The position numbers were made by a program, and so were the translations under genes. From contig NZ_MZMU01000001.1 of assembly GCF_004123835.1 (NCBI RefSeq), positions 186,001-250,000 of the forward strand: DNA of 64,000 nucleotides, written 5' to 3'. This document shows, in pieces, positions 42,364 to 51,058 of this stretch. The notes below the pieces were generated by a model. The model was not told where the DNA came from and made no database searches. It saw nothing but the letters and a program-made list of their open reading frames with translations. Origin of the DNA: Rhizobium leguminosarum (GTDB lineage Bacteria; Pseudomonadota; Alphaproteobacteria; Rhizobiales; Rhizobiaceae). The stretch's first letter is position 1. Each line of letters opens with the position of its first letter.

Positions 42364-43653
42364 TCAATAACGAGGTGCGTAATCCAGGCCGCCGTCGATC
42401 CGTCCCGGGCGTCCGTCCAGGAAAAGTTCGCCGATGCGCGGCGCCGAGCGGGCGATGACCTTGCCGTGGCGGATCACCGCCAGCCGATTCGGCTTCAGCC
42501 GCAGCGCTTCCAGCGTGTCGCTCGCCTGGAGGATGACGAGGTCGGCATTGCATCCCTTTTCCAGGCCGTAGTCTGCAAGTCCCATCGTCTTCGCCGAATT
42601 GACGGTCAGGGCATCGAAGATCCTCTTCTTGTCGTCGATGCCGGCCATCTGCGCGACATGGATTGCCATATGGCCGACCTCCAGCATGTCGCCCGATCCC
42701 ATCGAGTACCAGGGGTCCATGACGCAATCATGCCCGAAGGAAACGTTGAGCCCTGCATCCATCAATTCCCTCACGCGGGTCATGCCGCGGCGTTTCGGAT
42801 AGGTGTCGTGCCGGCCCTGCAGCATGATGTTGATCAGCGGATTGGGGATGACGTTGATCTCGGCCTCCGCCATCAGCGGAATGAGTTTGGAGACATAATA
42901 ATTGTCCATCGAATGCATCGAGGTCAGATGCGAGCCGGCGACGCGCCCCTGCAGGCCGAGGCGGATGGTTTCCGCAGCCAGCGTCTCGATATGGCGCGAG
43001 AGCGGATCGTCGGTTTCGTCGCAATGCATATCGACCGGCAGGCCGCGATCGGCGGCGATGCGGCAGAGCGCCTCGACCGACGCCTTGCCTTCACCCATCG
43101 TCCGTTCGAAGTGGGGAATGCCGCCGACGATATCGACACCCATATCAAGGGCGCGGTTGAGCGCGTCGATTGCGCCCGGCGAGCGGTAATAACCATCCTG
43201 GGGGAAGGCGACCAGCTGCAGATCGATATAGGGCGCGATCTTCTCGCGAACCTCGATCATCGCCTCGACGGTCACCAGTCTGGGATCGCTGGTATCGACA
43301 TGGCTGCGAATGAAGAGCAGCCCTTGAGTGACCGCGAGGTCGCAATAGCGCAGCGCACGATCGACCAATTCTTCCTTCGTCACGATCGGCCGCAACTCTC
43401 CCCAGAGCGCAATGCCTTCGAGCAGGGTGCCGGAGACGTTCATGCGCGGCAGACCGAGCGACAGGGTGGCATCCATGTGGAAATGTGGATCGACAAAGGG
43501 CGGACTGACCAGCCGGCCAGTTGCGTCGATTTCTTCCCCCGCCTGCGCCTGGAGATTAGGCTCGAGAGCGATGATCTTACCGCCCTGGATGCCGATATCC
43601 ATCCCCTTTCGGCCATCTGGGAGATTTGCATTTCTGACGATCAGATCGAACAT
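42364..43653 (-). CDS. codA: Cytosine deaminase-like amidohydrolase
   Basis: A 429-residue amidohydrolase. Metal and catalytic residues can be placed as His57, His59 ('HFH'), His210, Glu213 ('HCDE'), His242 and Asp309, and Gln152. Each is four less than the E. coli CodA numbering (61, 63, 214, 217, 246, 313, 156). The enzyme hydrolytically deaminates cytosine or a related ring such as isoguanine or a triazine. It is the last gene of an operon with a BMP-type ABC importer and an amidase. Starts at ATG 43653. The exact nucleobase is not proven. Confidence 0.85.
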   Translation of the reverse strand: MFDLIVRNANLPDGRKGMDIGIQGGKIIALEPNLQAQAGEEIDATGRLVSPPFVDPHFHMDATLSLGLPRMNVSGTLLEGIALWGELRPIVTKEELVDRALRYCDLAVTQGLLFIRSHVDTSDPRLVTVEAMIEVREKIAPYIDLQLVAFPQDGYYRSPGAIDALNRALDMGVDIVGGIPHFERTMGEGKASVEALCRIAADRGLPVDMHCDETDDPLSRHIETLAAETIRLGLQGRVAGSHLTSMHSMDNYYVSKLIPLMAEAEINVIPNPLINIMLQGRHDTYPKRRGMTRVRELMDAGLNVSFGHDCVMDPWYSMGSGDMLEVGHMAIHVAQMAGIDDKKRIFDALTVNSAKTMGLADYGLEKGCNADLVILQASDTLEALRLKPNRLAVIRHGKVIARSAPRIGELFLDGRPGRIDGGLDYAPRY

Positions 43654-43678
43654 CGGAGCCTCATTGGACAGAAGTGGT

Positions 43679-44623
43679 TCAGCGTTCGCCGCGGCGATAG
43701 GGCTGCATCAGCGCCTGTGGAACGCGGGCGCGGCGGGCCATGACGGCAAGGGCGGCAATGGAAAGGATATAGGGCGTCATCAAAAAGAGCTGATAGGGCA
43801 CGAGCCCGCTCAGTGCGGTTTGCAGCCGAAGCTGAAAGGCATCGAAGAAGGCGAAGAGCAGAGCACCGAAAAGCGCGCGGCCCGGCCGCCAGGAGGCGAA
43901 GACGACAAGCGCGATACAGATCCAGCCACGCCCCTGCACCATGGTCGGGAAGAAGCTGTTGAAGGCCGACAATGTCAGGAAGGCGCCGCCCATTCCCATC
44001 AGTGCGCTTCCGGCAATCACCGCGCCGTAGCGCACCTTCATCGGATTGACACCCTGGGCTTCCGCCGCATGCGGATTCTCGCCGGTCATGCGGATTGCAA
44101 GGCCGATTGGCGTGCGGAAGATGATGTAGGCCATCAGCAGGGCGATAAGGATCGCAAGATAGGTCGGCGCCGTCTGCGTGAAAAAGGCCGGCCCGATGAA
44201 AGGCAGGGTCGAGAGGCCTGGTATCGCGATCGGCTGGAACGGCACGATGGTGGGCGGGGTGTTGGCAAGCGGCACGATCAGCCGGAAGACATAATAGCTG
44301 AAGCTGGAGGCAAACAGCGTGACGCCGAGACCGGAGACATGCTGGGAGAGGCCGAGCGTCACCGTCAGCGACGCATGCAGCAGGCCGAAGACGCCGCCGG
44401 CCACCGCCGCAATCAGCAAGCCGGTCCAGAGATCGGCGCCGTGATAGACGGAAAGCCAGCCGATCATCGCACCGAAGGTCATGATGCCTTCGATGCCGAG
44501 ATTGAGCACGCCGGCCCGTTCGCAGAGCAGGGCGCCGAGCGTGCCGAAAATCAGCGGCGTGGCGATCCGCAGGATTGCCGCCCAAAGCCCGGCGGAAGCG
44601 ATGATGTCGAACAGCTGCATCAT
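43679..44623 (-). CDS. BMP-type ABC transporter permease (nucleoside type, NupQ-like)
   Basis: A 314-residue membrane protein of the branched-type permease family used by BMP-linked nucleoside importers. 'LLCERAGVLNLGIEGIMTFG' near residues 33-52 is the signature, and 'IRMTGENPHAAEAQGVNPMK' is typical. It overlaps the upstream permease by ATGA (44620-44623). Confidence 0.88.
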   Translation of the reverse strand: MMQLFDIIASAGLWAAILRIATPLIFGTLGALLCERAGVLNLGIEGIMTFGAMIGWLSVYHGADLWTGLLIAAVAGGVFGLLHASLTVTLGLSQHVSGLGVTLFASSFSYYVFRLIVPLANTPPTIVPFQPIAIPGLSTLPFIGPAFFTQTAPTYLAILIALLMAYIIFRTPIGLAIRMTGENPHAAEAQGVNPMKVRYGAVIAGSALMGMGGAFLTLSAFNSFFPTMVQGRGWICIALVVFASWRPGRALFGALLFAFFDAFQLRLQTALSGLVPYQLFLMTPYILSIAALAVMARRARVPQALMQPYRRGER

Positions 44624-45669
44624 CGCCGGATCCTGTATTGGGTAAAGAACAAGGCGATCAGCATCGTCAGCAGTGACAGCGCCACCGTGACGTCGGCGAT
44701 ATAGGTCGGGATGCCGAGGCCGCGGCTCATGCCGTCAGCACCCACGAACATGGTGGCCGTGAAAATGGCGGCGAAGACGACGCCGAGCGGATTGAGGTTA
44801 GCGAGCATGGCGACAACAATACCGGCATAGCCAAAGCCCGGCGACAGATCGGTCGTCACATAACCCTTGACGCCCATGACCTCGATCGCTCCCGCCAACC
44901 CTGCAAGACCGCCCGAGAGACAGGCGACCTTCACCAGCGTTCTGCCGAGCGGGACGCCGGCAAAGACCGCGCCGCCGGGATTGAGGCCCGCGGCGCGCGA
45001 CTGCATGCCGAACACGGTGCGGGACTGGACGAAATGGACGATGATGGCCAGCCCGATCGCGATCGCCAAGCCGATATGCAGGCGTGAGCGGGCGATCAGC
45101 TTCGGCAGCATGGCGTGATCGCTGACGGATTGCGACTGCGGCCAGCCGAAGGCCAGCGGATCCTTGAGGATGCCATCGATCAGCATCGAGACGAAGAGCA
45201 CGGCGATGAAGTTCAGGAGCAGGCTGGTGACGACTTCATCGACCGAGAAGCGCAGCCTGAGCCAGAGCGGGATCAGGATCAGCACCATGCCGGCAATGGC
45301 GCCGATCAGCAGCAGCAGTGGAATGAGGATGGGTGCGGGAAGATTGCCGAGCAGTTTCGAGCTCGCCGCCGCAACGGCGATAGCGCCGAGATAGAATTGG
45401 CCCTCAGCGCCGATATTCCACAGCCGCGCCCGGAAAGCGACGGCGGCGGCAAGCCCCGTCAGCATCAGTGGCGTAGCCCGCGTCAGCGTTTCGGTCGCTG
45501 ACAGCCGCGAGCCGAAGGCACCGGTCAGGATGCGCCAATAGGCATCGAGCACCGGCGCACCTGCAATCGCGATCAGGATACCCGCCAGCGCGAGTGCGGC
45601 AATGACCGCAACGACAGGCGTGACGATCAGCAGGTAAAGCGGGCGATGTTCGCGGCGCTCAAATCGCAT
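44620..45669 (-). CDS. BMP-type ABC transporter permease (nucleoside type, NupP-like)
   Basis: A 349-residue membrane protein; the first permease of the importer. 'ATPLMLTGLAAAVAFRARLW' followed by 'NIGAEGQFYLGAI' is the family signature, and 'MQSRAAGLNPGGAVFAGVPL' the cytoplasmic loop near the ATPase contact. It overlaps the ATPase gene by 11 bases, indicating translational coupling. Confidence 0.88.
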   Translation of the reverse strand: MRFERREHRPLYLLIVTPVVAVIAALALAGILIAIAGAPVLDAYWRILTGAFGSRLSATETLTRATPLMLTGLAAAVAFRARLWNIGAEGQFYLGAIAVAAASSKLLGNLPAPILIPLLLLIGAIAGMVLILIPLWLRLRFSVDEVVTSLLLNFIAVLFVSMLIDGILKDPLAFGWPQSQSVSDHAMLPKLIARSRLHIGLAIAIGLAIIVHFVQSRTVFGMQSRAAGLNPGGAVFAGVPLGRTLVKVACLSGGLAGLAGAIEVMGVKGYVTTDLSPGFGYAGIVVAMLANLNPLGVVFAAIFTATMFVGADGMSRGLGIPTYIADVTVALSLLTMLIALFFTQYRIRR

Positions 45670-47191
45670 GGCCGGCCTCTGGGGTTTCCTGCCATTCGCC
45701 GGCCATCATCAGCCCCAGCCTGCGGGCATCGGCGCTTTCGGCCGCGACGGGCGGAGACAGGCGGCCGCCGACGATCGCCTGTATGCGATCGGCCAGCGCG
45801 ATCACCTCGTCGAGGTCTTCCGAGATCAACAGCACGGCAGTACCCTGCCGGCGCGCTTCGAGCAGGCGTGCGTGGACAGCGGCCACGGCCCCTTCGTCGA
45901 GACCGCGCGCGGGCTGCGCCGCGATCAGGATGCGCGGCCGCCGATGCAGGTTGCGGCCTAGAATGAGTTTCTGCATATTGCCGCCGGAGAGCAGCCGGGT
46001 GCGGATGGCTGGCCCGCCGCCGCGGACATCGAACCCGTCGATGATCTCCCTGGCGAAGGCCATGCCCGCCTTGCGGTTGACGAGACCGAGGCGCGAAAAG
46101 GCCGGCGAAGCGATGCGCTCCAGCACGGCGTTTTCCCAGATCGCCATTTCGCCGATCACGCCCTCTTCGTTGCGGTCCTCGGGAATGCGGCCGATGCCGG
46201 CTTCGACGACATCGGTAACACCAAGATTGCCGATGGCTTCGCCAAACAGCAGCAGGTCGCCGGCGCTGCGCGCCAGCATACCGGAGAGCAGATGCGCCAG
46301 TGCCGCCTGGCCATTGCCCGAAACGCCAATGATGCCGAGGATCTCGCCCTGGTGCAGCCGGAAGCTGATCGATTTCAGCCGATCGATGCCGCCGGTGCGC
46401 ACCGTCACATCGGCCGCTTCGAGGGCAACGGCGCCGGGTGTCGACGGCTCGCGCACGGGCCGCGTCACGCGGCGCCCGACCATCAGTTCGGCGAGCTCCG
46501 CCTTGCTGGTTTCCGACGCCTTGCGTTCGGCGACCATCTTGCCGCCGCGTAAGACCACGACGCGGTCGGCCGCGGCCATCACCTCGTCGAGTTTGTGCGA
46601 GATGAAAATCAGCGACAGGCCCTGGCGGGCCATTTCCCTCAGTGTCGTGAACAGCCGTTCGGCCTCGATATTGGTCAGCACTGCCGTCGGCTCGTCGAGG
46701 ATCAGGATGCGGGCATCGTTATAGAGCGCCTTGAGAATCTCGACGCGCTGCTGCTCGCCGACCGACAGGTCGGCGAGGCGGGCATCCGGATCGACCTTGA
46801 GGCCGAAGCGCTCGGAAATTGCCAAGAGTTTCTTCCGCGCCGCTGGCGTTCCCGAGCGCCAGGACCACAGTTTTTCCGTGCCGGTCATGACATTTTCGAG
46901 AACGGTCAGATTGGGCGCGAGCGAGAAATGCTGATGCACCATACCGACACCGGCGCGGATCGCCGCGCGCGGCTTGCCTTGCGGCACCTCCGTGCCCTCG
47001 ATCAGAATTCGGCCGGCATCCGGCATGTAGTGGCCGAAAAGGATGCTCATCAGCGTGGTCTTGCCTGCACCGTTCTCGCCAAGCAGCGCCACGACCTCAC
47101 CCCTGGCAAGGGTCATGGAAATATCGTCATTGGCGAGAGTGGCGCCGAAACGCTTGCTGACGCCTATAATCTCCAGCACCGGTCCGATCAT
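45659..47191 (-). CDS. BMP-type ABC transporter ATP-binding protein, two ABC domains (NupO-like)
   Basis: A 510-residue ATPase with two ABC domains. The first has Walker A GENGAGKTT (residues 38-46), 'LSVGEQQRVEILKALY' and 'ILILDEPTAVL'; the second has a degenerate Walker A ('GVSGNGQAAL') and 'LSGGNMQKLILGR', as is normal in this family. It drives nucleoside/nucleobase import with the two permeases. The ATG at 47191 overlaps the amidase stop (ATGA). Confidence 0.88.
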   Translation of the reverse strand: MIGPVLEIIGVSKRFGATLANDDISMTLARGEVVALLGENGAGKTTLMSILFGHYMPDAGRILIEGTEVPQGKPRAAIRAGVGMVHQHFSLAPNLTVLENVMTGTEKLWSWRSGTPAARKKLLAISERFGLKVDPDARLADLSVGEQQRVEILKALYNDARILILDEPTAVLTNIEAERLFTTLREMARQGLSLIFISHKLDEVMAAADRVVVLRGGKMVAERKASETSKAELAELMVGRRVTRPVREPSTPGAVALEAADVTVRTGGIDRLKSISFRLHQGEILGIIGVSGNGQAALAHLLSGMLARSAGDLLLFGEAIGNLGVTDVVEAGIGRIPEDRNEEGVIGEMAIWENAVLERIASPAFSRLGLVNRKAGMAFAREIIDGFDVRGGGPAIRTRLLSGGNMQKLILGRNLHRRPRILIAAQPARGLDEGAVAAVHARLLEARRQGTAVLLISEDLDEVIALADRIQAIVGGRLSPPVAAESADARRLGLMMAGEWQETPEAGHAI

Positions 47192-48600
47192 GACGGCAGT
47201 CCTGCGACGGGAAACCGATGCTGCCACCGCCCCTCGGCCTCCAGGCGTGCGGCAAGCGACAGGAGACGTGGCTCGTGGCCCATCGGCGCCATGATCTGCA
47301 CCGGCAGAGGCAGGGCGTGCTCATCCTGTCCGAAAGGCAGCGTCAAAGCAGGAAAACCCGAAATATTGGCGAGGCAGGCAAGCGGCGCAAATGCCGTCAT
47401 CCGCTCGAGATGCAGATCCGTATCGGCATGATCGGACGGAAAGGAGCCGATCGCAAGGGGCGCGGAGGAAAGCATCGGCATCAGGACGCAATCGACCCTG
47501 TCGAACAGCGCCCAGAGCTTATGACTCACCAGGACGGCATCGTTCAGCGTGTTCCAGAGCGATGTGGCCGGAAGCGCCCGTCCGCGCGCCGCGAAGGCCT
47601 GCGTCAGAGGCTCGGCCCTGCTTTCATCAAGAGCCGCCGCCTTGATGAGTGCCGCAAGGTTGACGGAGACGATATCGGCGAAGGTGCTGCCGCTGGCAGC
47701 GACGCTCCATTCGAACTCGGCCCAGGCGAGCGGAACGATCTCGTGTCCGTCGCTTTCGAGCGCACGCGCCGCACCTTCGACGGCTGCGAGCCGATCACCC
47801 TCCGTCGGGTAGGCCGATCCGGTATCGACAAGCAGGCCGATCCGCAAACGGCCGTTATCAATATTGACAGGGGAGGGGTCCGGAAAAGGTCCTCGCGATT
47901 TGCCGCTCAGCCTGTTGAAAATCAGCGCCGTATCCCGCACCGAACGGCAGACCGCAAGTTCGCTCGCGATACCGGCGAGGTGATTGCCGAAGGATGGCCC
48001 GCCCGGAATGGCACCGCGCGTCGGCTTCATTCCAACAAGGCCACAGCAGCCGGCGGGCACACGGATCGAGCCGCCGGCATCGGTCGCATGCGCGATCGCG
48101 ACGATACCGGCAGCAACCGCTGCCGCCGCACCACCGGAAGAGCCGCCCCCGGTGCGTGCCGGATCGAGCGGATTACGACAGACAGGCCCGATCATCGGTT
48201 CGCTGGCAAGCGACAGGCCGAATTCCGGGCTCGTCGTCAGGCCGAACAGGCAAAAGCCGGCGTCGCGGAAACGGGCAGCAAGATCGGAGTCCGCTTCGCC
48301 GCCTTTTCTTTCAAAGAGACGGGAACCGGCCGTGACCGGCAGCCCGGCAAAGGGGCCGCCAAGATCCTTCGCCAAGGTCGGCACGCCGGCAAAGGGCCTG
48401 ATGGCAAAGCGATTGGGCGCGCTCCGCCGCTCCAGGTCGCGGTCGTCGGCCGAGGCTCGGCCCATGGCGCCATCAAGATAGGCGATGGCGCCGAGTGGTT
48501 CCAGCCGCGCAGCTGCCTCAAGAGAAGCCTGCATCGCCTCCGCAGCGCTCAGCTGGCCATGCCTGATCGCTGCCGCCAGATCTGTCGCATCGCCACGCAT
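47188..48600 (-). CDS. Amidase (amidase-signature family)
   Basis: A 470-residue amidase-signature protein. The Ser-cisSer-Lys triad is visible: Lys in 'TLAKDLGGP', and serines in 'GGSSGGAAAAVAAG' plus 'DAGGSIRVPAGCCGLVG'. It hydrolyses an amide or carbamoyl compound to acid and ammonia. Sitting between binding protein and ATPase of the importer, it probably acts on the imported compound or on its degradation product, such as a ureide or carbamate. The ATG at 48600 is chosen; upstream frame is antisense-like arginine-rich sequence. Confidence 0.85.
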   Translation of the reverse strand: MRGDATDLAAAIRHGQLSAAEAMQASLEAAARLEPLGAIAYLDGAMGRASADDRDLERRSAPNRFAIRPFAGVPTLAKDLGGPFAGLPVTAGSRLFERKGGEADSDLAARFRDAGFCLFGLTTSPEFGLSLASEPMIGPVCRNPLDPARTGGGSSGGAAAAVAAGIVAIAHATDAGGSIRVPAGCCGLVGMKPTRGAIPGGPSFGNHLAGIASELAVCRSVRDTALIFNRLSGKSRGPFPDPSPVNIDNGRLRIGLLVDTGSAYPTEGDRLAAVEGAARALESDGHEIVPLAWAEFEWSVAASGSTFADIVSVNLAALIKAAALDESRAEPLTQAFAARGRALPATSLWNTLNDAVLVSHKLWALFDRVDCVLMPMLSSAPLAIGSFPSDHADTDLHLERMTAFAPLACLANISGFPALTLPFGQDEHALPLPVQIMAPMGHEPRLLSLAARLEAEGRWQHRFPVAGLPS

Positions 48601-48608
48601 CAGCCGAA

Positions 48609-49595
48609 TTACTTCGGCTCGTCCATCATCTTCGGAACTTCGAAGGTGCCGGCCTTGATCTCCGCCCGCTTGGCTTCCATCGCAGCCTCCGCCTCGGCCG
48701 GTGCCACGCCCTTCACGAAGACGATATCGCTGCCGCCTTCCTTCATCAGGCCGTAGGACGTGTAGTTCCTGCCGACCGGCTTTCCGGCAGCGACATCGGC
48801 GATCGCAGCGTCCAGGATCGGGCGGAAATACCACATGGCGTTGGCAAACACCGTATCGGGATAACGTGGCGTATAGTCGATCAGCGAACCGACCGACTTG
48901 ATGCCGCGCTCCTTGGCGGCATCGGCGGTGCCGATGCGCTCGCCGAACAGGATGTCGGCGCCGGCGTCGATCTGAGCAAGACCGGCTTCACGGGCCTTCG
49001 GCGGATCGAAGAAGGTGCCGATGAAGGAGACGAGGTGCTTTGCCTCCGGGTTCACCGCCTTGACGCCCGCCGCGAACGCATTGATCAGCATGTTGACCTC
49101 GGGGATCGGAATGGCGCCGACCGACCCGACGACATTCGACTTGGTCATCTTGCCCGCCAGCATGCCGGCGAGATAGGCGCCGTCATGGTTCCAGGTGCCG
49201 AAGACGCCGAAATTGTCGCCGGCCTGCTCGCCGCTCGAACCCAGCACGAAAGCGGTGTCGGGATAGTCGGTCGCGACCTGTCGGGCCTCTTTCTCCACCG
49301 CATAGGCCTCGCCGATGATCAGCTTGTTGCCCTGTTCGGCATATTCGCGCATGGCGCGCGGATAGTCGGTGCCGGAGACGCCTTCGGAGAAGACATATTC
49401 GATGACGCCTTCCTTGGCTGCGTCCTGCATGGCCTTGTGCAGACAGGAGTTCCAGGCATTTTCGACCGGCGACGCATGAATGCCGGCAACCTTCAGCGGC
49501 GCAGCTGCCCTTGCCAGCGGGGCAAAGCCGCTGACCCCGAGCGCAATGCCGGACGCGATCACTGCCCGGCGTGAAATCAGGATATCTTTGGTCAT
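48609..49595 (-). CDS. BMP-family ABC transporter substrate-binding protein
   Basis: A 328-residue binding protein of the basic membrane lipoprotein (BMP/PnrA/Med) family, first gene of the operon. A twin-arginine-type signal is seen ('ISRRAVIASGIALGVSG', cleavage after 'PLARA'); no lipobox Cys is present. 'FVLGSSGEQAGDNFGVFGTW' is the ligand-lobe stretch and 'FGERIGTADAAKERGIKSVG' follows. The family binds purine or pyrimidine nucleosides. AAAGGGGAACA precedes the ATG. Confidence 0.87.
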   Translation of the reverse strand: MTKDILISRRAVIASGIALGVSGFAPLARAAAPLKVAGIHASPVENAWNSCLHKAMQDAAKEGVIEYVFSEGVSGTDYPRAMREYAEQGNKLIIGEAYAVEKEARQVATDYPDTAFVLGSSGEQAGDNFGVFGTWNHDGAYLAGMLAGKMTKSNVVGSVGAIPIPEVNMLINAFAAGVKAVNPEAKHLVSFIGTFFDPPKAREAGLAQIDAGADILFGERIGTADAAKERGIKSVGSLIDYTPRYPDTVFANAMWYFRPILDAAIADVAAGKPVGRNYTSYGLMKEGGSDIVFVKGVAPAEAEAAMEAKRAEIKAGTFEVPKMMDEPK

Positions 49596-49811
49596 TGATT
49601 GTTCCCCTTTTTTACCATTTGGTTCAAAAATCATAGTAGCGCCCAAAAATGTGTCAAGCAGCAAACAGGCTTAAAAATCAGGCTGTTCGACCCATGCTCG
49701 CCGCTGGCTCGCCGAAGCGCGGAGGCGATCGGCTGGATTTACAAGGTGTTACATCTTGGCGTGACGACGTCGGCAGGATATGCAAGGATCATCGGGGTTG
49801 GGGGACATGAA

Positions 49812-50441
49812 ATGGGGGAAGAAGAGGGCGCCTCGCGGCGACCGATCGCGAGCCGGTCGTCGTCCTGGGCCATCGGCCTCAGCGCGTGGCTGGCGCGGAG
49901 CGGCGCGACACCGAACGGCATTTCGCTTTTATCGGTCGTATTCGCGGGTATAGGCGCAGCGCTCATCGTTTTCACAACACATCCGATTGCCATGGTTTGC
50001 GCCGCGATCTCGGTGCAACTGCGGCTCGTCTGCAATCTGCTGGACGGAATGGTCGCGATCGAAGGCGGCAAGAAAACCAAGAGCGGGCCGCTCTACAATG
50101 AATTTCCCGACCGGGTCGCCGACAGCCTGTTTCTCGTCGCGGCTGGCTATGCCTGCGGCTTTGGCTGGCTCGGCTGGCTCGCTGCTCTGCTCGCCGCACT
50201 CACCGCCTATGTCAGGGTCTTCGGAGGATCGGTCGGTCTTCCCCAGGACTTCAGCGGCATCATGGCCAAGCAGCGCCGCATGGCGGTGCTGACGGCCGGC
50301 CTCCTCGCCCAGAGCGTCGAGACGCTGTTATCAGGCAGCCACTGGTCGCTGATCCTGGCATGCGCGGTCATCGCGGCCGGCAGCCTTGTCACCTGCATCA
50401 CACGCACGATAACGCTTGCCCGTTCCCTGGAGAGACTATGA
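49812..50441 (+). CDS. CDP-alcohol phosphatidyltransferase homologue with altered motif
   Basis: A 209-residue membrane protein of the CDP-alcohol phosphotransferase fold. The spacing of the D-x2-DG-x2-AR-x8-G-x3-D-x3-D motif is kept, but three positions differ: Asn75 for the first Asp, Ile83 for Arg and Asn96 for the third Asp. Asp78, Gly79, Ala82, Gly92 and Asp100 remain. The family makes phospholipids from a CDP-linked donor and an alcohol. The altered motif puts normal metal chemistry in doubt. It is first of three overlapping genes with an acyltransferase and a CDP-diglyceride synthase. Start at 49812. Confidence 0.75.
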   Translation: MGEEEGASRRPIASRSSSWAIGLSAWLARSGATPNGISLLSVVFAGIGAALIVFTTHPIAMVCAAISVQLRLVCNLLDGMVAIEGGKKTKSGPLYNEFPDRVADSLFLVAAGYACGFGWLGWLAALLAALTAYVRVFGGSVGLPQDFSGIMAKQRRMAVLTAGLLAQSVETLLSGSHWSLILACAVIAAGSLVTCITRTITLARSLERL

Positions 50442-51058
50442 TCGCGCTCATCCGTCGCCTTCTCGTGCTGTTCGTCCGTATCCTGGTCGGCGCCCGAAGC
50501 GAATGGCGGGGCTGCGCGCCCGATCCCCGCCGCCGCATCTATTTCGCCAATCACAACAGCCATGTCGATACCGTCGCCGTCATGGCTGCCCTGCCGTGGC
50601 CGGTGCGCCGGCTGACCCATCCGGTCGCCGCACGAGATTATTGGGGAACCAACGCCTTTCGCCGCTTCATCGCCCAGAAAGGCCTGCGCGCCGTCCTGAT
50701 AGACCGCAAGCCTCCGCCGGACAGCAACCCGCTGGAGCCTCTCGAGCGCCTGCTCGAGGAAGGCCGTTCGATCCTGATTTTTCCTGAGGGAACGAGAAGC
50801 GCCACCGATGAGATCGCCCCGTTCCGCAGCGGCATCTATCGCCTCGCCTGCCGTTTTCCGGATGTCGATCTCGTGCCGATCCATCTCGACAACCTTCAGC
50901 GCATCCTGCCGAAGGGGAGCATGCTGATCGTCCCGATCACCTGCACGGCGCGCTTCGGCAAGCCGCTGCGCGTCGAACCGGGCGAGGAAAAGGACGCCTT
51001 CCTGGCTCGCGCCCGTGCCGCAGTCATTGATCTCGCAGATGGGGGGCATAGCGCATGA
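50438..51058 (+). CDS. 1-acyl-sn-glycerol-3-phosphate acyltransferase-like protein (PlsC family)
   Basis: A 206-residue acyltransferase. Motif I HX4D is His39 to Asp44 ('NHNSHVD'), and motif III is FPEGTR at residues 114-119. A short N-terminal hydrophobic helix anchors it at the membrane. It transfers an acyl chain to a lysophosphatidate-type acceptor. ATGA overlap with the previous gene at 50438 and with the next at 51055 shows coupling in one lipid-making unit. Confidence 0.87.
   Translation: MIALIRRLLVLFVRILVGARSEWRGCAPDPRRRIYFANHNSHVDTVAVMAALPWPVRRLTHPVAARDYWGTNAFRRFIAQKGLRAVLIDRKPPPDSNPLEPLERLLEEGRSILIFPEGTRSATDEIAPFRSGIYRLACRFPDVDLVPIHLDNLQRILPKGSMLIVPITCTARFGKPLRVEPGEEKDAFLARARAAVIDLADGGHSA

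Noticed and set aside
42262..43743. 493-residue plus-strand frame opposite the cytosine deaminase gene
   Set aside because: The deaminase has all metal ligands at the expected spacing; the opposite frame is an antisense shadow rich in Arg, Asp and His.
47218..48756. 512-residue plus-strand frame opposite the amidase gene
   Set aside because: The amidase triad is intact on the minus strand; the plus frame has no start signal or family match.
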